NCBI GenBank assembly: GCA_018907035.1
Contig: JACCIC010000227.1
Coordinates: forward strand, 393,001-457,000
Source of the DNA: Sycobia sp. Sy_11
Lineage: Eukaryota > Arthropoda > Insecta > Hymenoptera > Epichrysomallidae
Length of the DNA stretch: 64,000 nucleotides
Direction of reading: 5' to 3'
The position numbers were made by a program, and so were the translations under genes. The notes under the pieces were generated by a model. That model was not told the DNA's origin and did not search any database. It worked only from the letters and a program-made list of their open reading frames with translations. Within the stretch, counting starts at the first letter, position 1, and each line of letters begins with the position of its first letter. Positions 36,525-64,000 of this stretch are shown here, piece after piece.

Positions 36525-36835
36525 GAGATTAGTTCTTGAAGATAACCGGAGTGGTTCGAAATGTCGGACAATTTACGGTTCAATTGCATTTAAGGTGGTG
36601 GGACGAATCAAGTTCTCCTTTACTGACATAGAAAATAGATTATTTTAGTTTATTATTTTTATTATTTTTAATTTTTATTTTCATTTAATTTTATTTTTAG
36701 TAGTAATTTATATTGCAGATTCTTCAGGGGTGATTGTAAACAAGGACAGTCTGACGATCATTATATAAGTATAATATATTATTGCATAAAGAAATATTTT
36801 ATATATTAAAATAAAAATATATTCGAAACTTCGTG
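36525..36835 (+). mobile_element. Single-arm copy of hairpin/GAAACGTC + CAGTCTGAC element
   Basis: A hairpin module (CTTGAAGATAACCGGAGTGG, then TTCGAAATGTCGG) begins at about 36535. It is followed by AAGGTGGTGGGACGAATCAA, an AT-rich spacer, and at about 36730 GGGTGATTGTAAACAAGGAC leading into CAGTCTGACGATCATTAT. The order and spacing equal the right arm of the inverted element at 49745-49960. Confidence 0.6.
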
Positions 36836-37689
36836 AGTAACAGCTGTAAAACAGTCTTCAAAAATGCTCATCATTCATTGCGTTTTTCTCGATAATTATC
36901 AGTTTTAAAGCAAAAATGGACAGATATAAAAATTTTATTTCAATAAGAGCTACAACTTTTGTTTGAACAATTTTTTTTGAAACTCAGAATTGTTCCATAC
37001 AACAAGGTTTTTATAATTTTCTTTTTAATATTTTCATAATTAAATTTTTTATTTCACCATTTTTTTCAATTATATTTGTAATCAGCGTCTGAAAATGCAT
37101 ACGTATGTTTTTTTTTAATTTTTATTCGAATTTTTTTTCGAATGTATGACATTATGTTTTATATTTAGGTGAGCAGCGGACGTATTCAAATGGTTAGAAC
37201 TATCGGATGTTTTGTTTTCGTCGATGTACAGTCTAAGCTTTATTCTGACCTAATTTGAATCGGGGATAAGTAACTGACTTTTTTTACATTAGTCGAAAAA
37301 ATATGTCGCTGGCTCACGGACTAGAAGGTTCGCATTAGTAAAAAGTGTAGAATTTTTTGGGATATATTCTTCAACATCATTATAACAGAATCTAAACTTC
37401 GTATTTATTTTTAGGATCTTAAATTAATAAATGTATTAATCGACTGGTGCATTTAGTTTGTCTGGGAATTGATTTGAATTTGTTAGTTATAAGAAACACG
37501 TATGATTAAGAATATAATTTCATAAAAATAATGTATACGACACATTTCTCAACTTTTTCGTTAATTGACAATATCAACAGCTATGTATTTTATTTTAGTT
37601 TTATCATTATACATGTATAAAGTTAAAAAAAATAACGAACACGATTTTTTTAAATCATTATGATCCATATAGTATTTTTGACCTCAGGG

Positions 37690-37915
37690 AGCATGCTGCG
37701 ATCATGACAATATTGCTATATAGCTTGCAGCAGAGTCGCGGCTAGTTACGGCGAGTATGCATTCATTGCGCATCATCGCAACAAGCTTGCAGAGATCATG
37801 CGTTGCAGTGATCATTGCGCATTGTCGCAGGAAGTCTGCTTCAATCTTGCGCTGCAACGATTTGTCACGATGCATAGCCCATGCATGATCACTGATATAC
37901 AAAATTGCTGTGATC
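37690..37915. repeat. Degenerate ~50-bp tandem repeat
   Basis: Units beginning TCATTGCGCAT(C/T) and ending TGC(G/C)(T/C)TGCA(G/A) lie back to back at about 37762-37860. A third, more diverged unit precedes them. The block is GC-richer than its surroundings and rich in GATCAT and TGCGA words. Confidence 0.5.
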
Positions 37916-37929
37916 ATTCACAAAAATTT

Positions 37930-40197
37930 CATTATCCAAAGATAGTGAGATACCTTTTTGTCGGCATCGTCTCATGAGCCGTTAAAAATATGAAGTTAGG
38001 TTATAAATAATATTTAAGCGTTTCAAAGATTTCTATAATTGAACTTATATAATTCATTAGATTTAAAAGTAATCATTCCCGTAATAATACACACGCGAGA
38101 CCGAGCGCCCCTTAAAACTTATAACAATATAGTAAATTTCAATGGTTTCACGATGAAAATTTTTATTCATCGATGAAATGAAATATTCACTGCTTACATT
38201 GAATTTAATGTCCTCTTTTTTAAAACAGTGTATACTCGTAGTAACCTTGCTGCGATGTAAATGTCGCAAACTTTTTATGATCATGAAGCCTTGCTGTATA
38301 GAAGAATCTAAATTGATACTGGTAACAAACCCATTACGCTTTAAATTGTCAATTCTTTTCTTTTTTGAATGCTAATTAGAAATATCGTCATGGTGTTTGA
38401 AGCAAACTAAATTTTTATGCCAATAACTATAAAAATATAGTCTTTCGAATAATCTCGAAAATAGTAATATTTACAAAACATATTTTTAATAAAAGTTGTA
38501 GATATCATTAAAATATAGATGTTTTGTTTTATGCATTTATATATCTTTACAAGCAGTATTTCTCGAGGAAAACGTATTGGAAAGTACCTGTCTTAAGTAA
38601 TACGCTAGTAACCGTTCAAGGGGAGCCCGAGACGAAATTGTTGAACTTTACTCTGGAAATATTGTTTGCGTCGAAAAACTATGTAGAACAAAATAATATG
38701 GGTGGATTTAATTGAAAGCCATGATGTCTATGGAGTTTTTATGGATGTTATTATTAAATAAAAATTTAATTTCCGTCTAAAGCTATTACGATATTCATAA
38801 TCAGCTCTCCAATTAACGCAAGTATATAAATATTCAGAAAAACAGGGCGAGTGGACTATCTCGGGAATAACTAAATACAGGCACACCACTGACAATGTTT
38901 CAGGACTGTCTGAGACAGCATTGTTGATGTTCTTCTGCAGAAATATTATCATAGGTAAAATTATCTATAAGAAATATAGATTTAAATATACATAGTTTCT
39001 ATTTTACATAGACATTATTTCACTGTTTAATAAATCGGTTACATTATACAAGCTCGATCAAAGCCGAAACATAGGATACTACTATGTGCGCGCGCGCGCG
39101 CGCGTATGTGTAGATATTGAATGAATATTTTATATTTTATTCATAAATTAATATACTTATTAATAATATAAAATTGTTATTCACATATTTCGCGCGTTTC
39201 ATATTTAATGTAAAATATGAAAAATAACACTTTCGGTTTGTTGGGTAAGAGGTATTTCTATAAAGCGCTGAAAGAAAATCCTGTATGTTTATAAGATTTG
39301 AATGTCGCGCGAGCCTAGAATGTGGCATCGCCTGTCTGATGATACGGCTAAAATAACACTACAACGTATCCTTACGGAATAGGTGCTGTCTTTTATAAAA
39401 AATAGTTTATGAATTCGCGATCAGGAAACATCTACGGGTGTTATGAACTGAATCCGCAATTTCATAACTTTTTTTTTTTAATTATTATGATATTATACAG
39501 ATAATGTTATCAGATTTTATATGTGATTTTAAATGAATATTTTGATAAAATGGAATAAAAAATTTGTAAATATGATCCTAATAATTGACATAATATTTTA
39601 CAAGTATTTGCAGATCAGAAATAGAAATGATATTATAAGATCTCATTTTTTTATTTAATGATAAATGTTATTGACATTTTTTATTTTATTTTACTAATTT
39701 AATATTTTGATAGAAAATTAAATTCACTGTAACGTTGCTTTTTATGAACATGACACTTTTATCATTCATTATTTGATTAAAAAAAAAGAGAATTCATTTC
39801 ATTTATAAGAAAGTGTCGATCAAGTATGTAATGATATAATGTGTAAAAAGCAAAACTTGAAATTTAATGAGAATGTAATACATTAAGTCTACAATTTTCT
39901 TTTGTAATCAAATTTCAAAATAAATCATTGTCAATGTATCCTATATAAAACATTAACAATTGTTAATACTGTAGAATGATCTGAATAATCATTAAATACT
40001 ATCATATAAATCCCACGAGTCTGTAACCAGATTATAATTTTTAAATTTGATTACGTATCGCTTGCAAAACTTTCAAACATTGTATGATTTTATATTAGAC
40101 TTTTAAACATGCTAACACTGATCCGGCACCGATAATTGTTTTAAACTCTTAGAATACATGATAAATGTATAAATGAGTACACGAATAATGCACATTA

Positions 40198-40246
<49 letters not shown>

Positions 40247-40600
40247 ATCAAGGCTTATGCAGTTGAAAGTTATTTTTAATTAGTGTTTAAATTGCATAAT
40301 ACAAATTAGGGTATTTCTAAGTTCGAATAATGGTAGAACTGTGGTACTAATATGGTAGAAACAACCAAACAATAACTTAACGTTAAGTTCGAAGGGAAAA
40401 AGCGGCTCTACTCGTGTACAGTATTCACTAATACATAGACGTTAGTTAAGCAGAGGGCAAATCCGTCAGAGATGATTTTTCGCTGATATCAGAGTACAGC
40501 TTCCATCTGCTTCCGTCAAAAATACATCAGTTACGACGCCAGTGCTCAGTATTTTCGCGTATAAAATTTGAAAGTTAATTTGAAATAATATTATAAATAA
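37930..40600. other. AT-rich non-coding stretch with a few coding-like scraps
   Basis: Mostly AT-rich. A minus-strand open segment beginning after a TTTCTGCAG acceptor-like site at about 38935 encodes SDSPETLSVVCLYLVIPE, which has a coding look but no partner exon I can trust. A (CG)n dinucleotide run lies at about 39088-39104, and a (TA)n array at 40201-40241. Confidence 0.35.
40201..40241. repeat. (TA)n microsatellite
   Basis: About 20 units in AT-rich DNA. Confidence 0.95.
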
Positions 40601-40639
40601 AGTAACACACAATGAATCCAAATAATTAATCCAATAAAT

Positions 40640-42265
40640 GCTAAATAATAAATATTTTTGGTTTTTATGAAGTCAATTTTAAGCAAATAAATATTTATTT
40701 TATATAAATAAATGCAATAAATGTTTTCAACTTTTTTATAGAATATATTTAATATAAATACATAATGATTTTATAGAAATAAATTCATTCAATATGTTTT
40801 ACTTGTTTATATAATACATTTACTAAATAAAACTTTATTTGGTTATAATCAAGCTTTGTCATTGTATACATATTTATTTACTATTAGTTTATATTGTATA
40901 AATCACAAACCAGTCACTTAATCGTGTAGCATTGTGTATTTATGGTTTGCAGAATTTGACAATACCTTTCAATAAACTACGTAAATTATTTGAATTTGAC
41001 AATTGAAATCTTGTTAATGACACATTCCATAACATTACATTAAATTGTTTCCATAAAATTATAACAAGACCTGTGCTTTTTTTTGTAATAAGTTTCTACA
41101 TTATTACAAATAAGTTATCTGTACTTTTAAAGTATTTTACAGTACGTATTTACAAACTATAATTAAAATAATTCATATGTACAGTACTTATTTCTCTCTA
41201 CTATTTCATTCAAAATTTATATGCCATGAAGCTTTTTACAAACGTATATTGATTTGAATTTCAATTTTAATTAGTAATTTTAATATGACATACATTCAAC
41301 GTTGAATTTACATTCGAGTATATAGTATAATTTATGTATCATTAGAAAAAAGTTTAATGTATTTAATGAACTACTGTATTATTTCAATAAACAGGTTTAT
41401 GAAATATGTACAGAATTTTAATTTCAGTGTTGCGAACACACTAAAAAATAATTGTTAAAATAATAAAGCAGCTCTTATGGAATGCTTAGAACAATTTTTT
41501 TATGATATGGAATTTATACTATCTTCAGAAATATAATTGTATCCTGAATGTCTATAATGTCAAAATGAATAATTGAAATGTAAAAGTAAAAGTAAATTTA
41601 AATGCATATGCTTGTGTAATATTCCAGGACATATAAATGTGGAACGTGATAGCAGAGTGAACTAGTATTGTACATATGACAAATTTTAATTAAAGTGTGC
41701 ATACTCATGGAAATATACTTTGAAAAATAATACAGCAGCTCATCGAATGCGAATAACTTATTTGTAATAATTTAGGATCTTTTTTACAAAAAAGATCATA
41801 AGATACAAAATAAGATACAAAAAAAATCCTTTCACGAAATCAATTTTATGTGATATAGAATGTTTCATGTTTAACATTTCAATTGTATATAAAAGTGAAA
41901 TAATTTGAACAGTGCATATTAAAAATATTGCCAAATTCTGAATGCTATACATACCCGATCTTATAACAATAAGGTGACTGACTGATTTGGTTATATGCAA
42001 TATAATATAAAAGAAACAAAATATGTACAAAATGCAAAAATAGGTTGAAATGAAATACATATTTACATTAAATCTACTATATAAAAAGTTAAAAATGTTT
42101 ATTACATCTATTTCTATAAAATAAATATGTATTTGTATTAAATTTATTTTATAGAAATAACAAAAATATTTATTGCATATATTTCTATAAAATAAATATT
42201 TATTTTCATGAAATCTATTTCATAAAAAAGTAAAAAACCTTTGTTGCATATAATTCTACACAGTA
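40640..42265. mobile_element. AT-rich element bounded by oppositely oriented ~70-bp tandem repeats
   Basis: At 42060-42262 a unit of about 60-71 bases, containing TTTATTGCATATATTTCTATAA-like sequence and AATAAATAT, is repeated three times. At about 40650-40850 related units occur in reverse complement (TTTATAGAAATAAAT, AATGCAATAAATG). The segment between them (about 1.2 kb) has two diverged internal copies of AATA-AGCAGCTC-T-GAATGC near 41462 and 41730. No transposase is visible. It is probably a non-autonomous element with subterminal tandem repeats. Confidence 0.5.
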
Positions 42266-43390
42266 AATAATTGTTGTCTGATAACTGTGTAATATTACTT
42301 AGCATTCGTTTGCTTATTTATTTTAAGTCACTGTATCTTATTTTTTTTTTCAATATTATTCCAAATCAACATTTAAATGTTATACGCCAGGATACTGAGC
42401 ATTGCCGTTGTAACAGTCGTATACTTGTCGACATAAGTAGAAATATTGTATATAACTTGGTGAATTCGTTCCTATACAGGTTTCTAACTTTGATGGATTA
42501 TCTTTGTCTCCAGATAGTTAGTCTCTAGTTTCGGAAAGTCCATAATTCAGACCTTATCTTGGCAGATCTTGGACGGATCATCTCTAACCTAACTTCTATG
42601 GATTTTTACGACACTGTACACAAATATGACCGCATATTGTTTAACTAGAAATGAGGGATTCTCTAACTTCTCTTACGCAATTTCAACAATAGTTAGGACT
42701 TTTTAGCTCTACAGGCCATTATAGAGAGATTATATGTATAATCAGAATATAATCTTATAATATCGATTAGTAGATAATGCACGTGCGTAAATGAGTATGA
42801 TGGTGGCTTGTATAGAGAGCACTGATAAACTGATACATTGAAAGCACAGAATCTATATATATATATGTTGGAAGTAACATCGTAGAACTGCGTAGAAAAT
42901 AGTTTGTTCCATATATATGTATATAGTTTCTTAGTAGCGGATAGTATCAGATAGTCTGGTAGTATCGTAGTATCAGGTATAGACACTCGGTTTCTCTCAT
43001 TATTTGCTTTCGCGTGTAATAATATTTGGTGACATACACACGCAGGTTACACAGCTGACTACGTTTATAGATATGCATATATCTATACACATATATATAT
43101 GTATATAGATATATATATACAGTACATAGATGCATGTATAATTATTGTGCAATTTCACAATTCTACGTTTATTAATTGTATATTATTGCCCTTTTCGCAC
43201 TGCTCGGCGCTCGCACACTGGTGCTCTATACATGCACAGGCCAGTAACACAGCCACCACTGCAGTAGCAAAGAAACAGAGAACAGTAGTGTAGTACACGA
43301 TGAGTACGCGCGATGCGTATCATAGTATGTACTAATATATGTAAGCGTAAATCATTCTATATATATGTATATAGCAGCGAGCCATTGGAG

Positions 43391-43425
43391 AATATAAAAG
43401 GCCGTCGAGTGATCGAGTGACCACT
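43391..43425 (+). promoter_or_regulatory. Candidate TATA promoter upstream of the ZIP13-like gene
   Basis: AATATAAAAGGCC near 43391-43403 is a strong TATA-box match. About 25-30 bases downstream lies GACCACTGAGCACC, a possible initiation region. The following 2 kb to the ZIP start codon is GC-richer and repeat-containing. Assigning it to the ZIP13-like gene is an inference from orientation and position; a separate upstream transcript is possible. Confidence 0.4.
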
Positions 43426-44533
43426 GAGCACCGTAAACTAACTCATTGCTCGTTTACTTCGTCTATTAGGATTGTCTCGCTCGCTGCGAGCTCCGCGCTA
43501 CGCGATTGTTGATCAATGCACCATTGCGCATTATTGTATAATAATATACGACAGCTCTGCAACACGAGGCAATAGTAACAGGTGAAACGTCATCGAAGAA
43601 AAGATACTCCGCAAATATTCTGAGTGTCGTGTTTTATACAGTGCGAGTCAGATCATTGATGAGAGGTTAAGTTGCCCGCTCTCTTTCTCTCTCTCTCTCT
43701 CTTTCTATTCTCCAAAAAGACAGTTAATTTTGGAGCATTTGCGTAGAAGCGCAGCAGTGCACAGTGCCTGGTTGGTGCGCGGATGTCAATATCATCCGTG
43801 TTTTATCCTTATACCGTGATTTAACGGACTGGTATACAGAAACATAATAGACAATATAAATGTTATGCTTATCAATAATGCTCGAAGAGCCAATAAGTGA
43901 GTTATTGCAGTGGACTCTGTGATAATATCTTCGTACATTTATTATAAGCATATATACAAATATCGTCCCGATATTAATATCTCTCGGATTGTGCCGCACG
44001 AGTTCTGTCATCGCGCATGAGGCCGATCGGGCGCGCTTCGTCGGGCACAGGAGGAGGTTGTCGTCGTAGCGACAGTACGATCGCAGCAGGACGAAGCATC
44101 GCAGGAGGACCGCTGGCCATTATCCGGCGGTCGCGCGATGAAATCGTAAACGAGCTGCCGCGCAGTAGCAGCAGAAGCATCGCCAGCAGCGCTTCCTAGC
44201 GTGCGCGTATCGCCGTCGTCCCCGCGTTGGCGTTGCTCGCAGCGGCGGCTTAAACTCCGGGGCGTCCGAGCTCAGTCCTCAGTGTAGGCTAGTCGGAACG
44301 TCGACAAAGAACGACAATTAAATAATTATATAAATTTCTATCTATGCCTATAATGTAAGCTTGTCGACCCGTATCATCATCGTCATCCGACTGCTGCAAG
44401 AGTATCGCCGAATTCCTGTGTCTCATTATATATATATATATAAAGACAACACGGGGCCCCTATATACATGCATATAAATAATTATAGACTTTCTCTGCAC
44501 TCTGGGATGTGCAGCGCACATTCTCGCACGCAA

Positions 44534-44599
<66 letters not shown>

Positions 44600-44772
44600 A
44601 TACGTTTATGCTTTGTTAATATTTCTTCTGGTCTCGTGTGTCGGGGTGTGAAATATTAATATCAGCATCTAGGGATCAGTGCGACGGTTGTCACCGCGAG
44701 TTGCGTGCTGAAAACTAAAGAAGATTGACAAAAAAGGTGGATTATCTCCGGTATTATATATATACATACACA

Positions 44773-44837
<65 letters not shown>

Positions 44838-45492
44838 TGTTGTAGGACCGTGCGTGGACTGCTTTGCCCGATATATCTATATATAGATACAGCATCAGCT
44901 GTGTGCGCTTTTGAACGTGGTGCACCCGTCTCCTTAATTTTGGCGCATTGAAAACAAAAACAAGTAAATAAGAAACCAAAAGTGCATCCCTGATCGGTTG
45001 GCGAGTGTCTCGAGTTTAAAGGCAGGATTCTCGCGTGCGATTTTCAAGATTAATCATAGCCGACGACGGATCGACGGAGTCGCTGTTCAATCGCAAATAC
45101 AAGTGTACAATATAGAGAGACGGAGCGCGAGAAAGATATACAGAGAAAAAAAAGACTTAGAAAAGAGAAACATTGCGCGCGCACACGAGATAAGACAAGA
45201 CATTTTTTTTCTTCGCAAAAGGATCGATTTATAATATTAAAGGCAATTGGTGTAAATATAGATAAATCGCGGAGATTACAAAATCGATGCTAATCTATAA
45301 TATATAATTTATTATTTTTCTCCAAAGCAAATCGCCAAGCGACCGCCTGAGGTTTAATACTCTCGTTATCAGCCGCGCCGCACCTTGCACACGCGGCCAG
45401 AGCGAAATTTCAGAGAGCCCAGCACGTGCATATAGTATCTATATATATACCTATACGCGCACACATACACACGCGCGCGAGCCGCCGTTAAG
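43426..45492 (+). other. Probable 5' leader / regulatory region of the ZIP13-like gene
   Basis: This 2-kb stretch is richer in GC than the introns and contains (CT)n at 43683-43704, (TA)n at 44539-44597 and (CA)n at 44776-44833. Small open frames occur (for example plus strand around 44017-44199, rich in Arg and Ser). They look compositional, though upstream ORFs are possible if the leader is unspliced. Exon structure within the leader cannot be decided here. Confidence 0.4.
44539..44833. repeat. (TA)n and (CA)n arrays in the ZIP13-like leader region
   Basis: A (TA)n array at about 44539-44597 and a (CA)n array at about 44776-44833, both within 1 kb upstream of the ZIP13-like start codon. 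Confidence 0.95.

Positions 45493-64000
<18,508 letters not shown>

Noticed and set aside
43974..44199. Opposed open frames rich in Arg, Ser and Pro in the ZIP13-like leader
   Set aside because: Open on both strands because of GC-rich composition; no domain or splice evidence.

Overview
This is a eukaryotic nuclear window. Coding exons are short, have GT-AG introns and lie in very AT-rich DNA crowded with microsatellites. Protein content (a RAB28-type GTPase, an F-box/LRR protein, a ZIP13-type metal transporter) and decayed mariner and non-LTR elements point to an insect. A hymenopteran, perhaps an ant, is my best guess, but that is inference.

Layout. (1) 1449-4388, minus strand: first three coding exons of a RAB28-like small GTPase; its 3' exons lie beyond base 1. 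The glutamine usually found after the G3 motif is a leucine here. (2) 8244-14414, minus strand: a complete seven-exon F-box/leucine-rich-repeat gene, 515 residues, whose splice phases all agree. (3) 14.4-43.4 kb: mostly non-coding. It holds GC/CpG-rich patches (18.4-19.0, 30.0-30.8 and 32.9-33.9 kb), a broken mariner element (20.1-20.9 kb), a 225-bp foldback repeat (21.08-21.30 kb), one plausible unidentified minus-strand first coding exon (28722-28850), LINE debris (35.0-36.5 kb) and an AT-rich element bounded by oppositely oriented ~70-bp tandem repeats (40.6-42.3 kb). (4) 43.4->64 kb, plus strand: a probable promoter and long leader, then five exons of a ZIP13 (SLC39A13)-like transporter running off the right edge. 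Its first intron is 13.25 kb and carries several inverted-repeat elements.

Other structure. About two dozen (TA)n arrays plus long (CA)n and (GA)n tracts are spread over the window. A dispersed family marked by the 15-nt palindrome GACAGTCTGACTGTC occurs at least five times. Some copies are linked to a hairpin-plus-GAAACGTC module that resembles a hammerhead ribozyme core.

The three recognised genes do not form a pathway: vesicle/ciliary trafficking, SCF-type ubiquitin ligation and secretory-pathway metal transport. Gene models were built by hand from splice signals, reading phase and remembered family patterns. No database search was possible.
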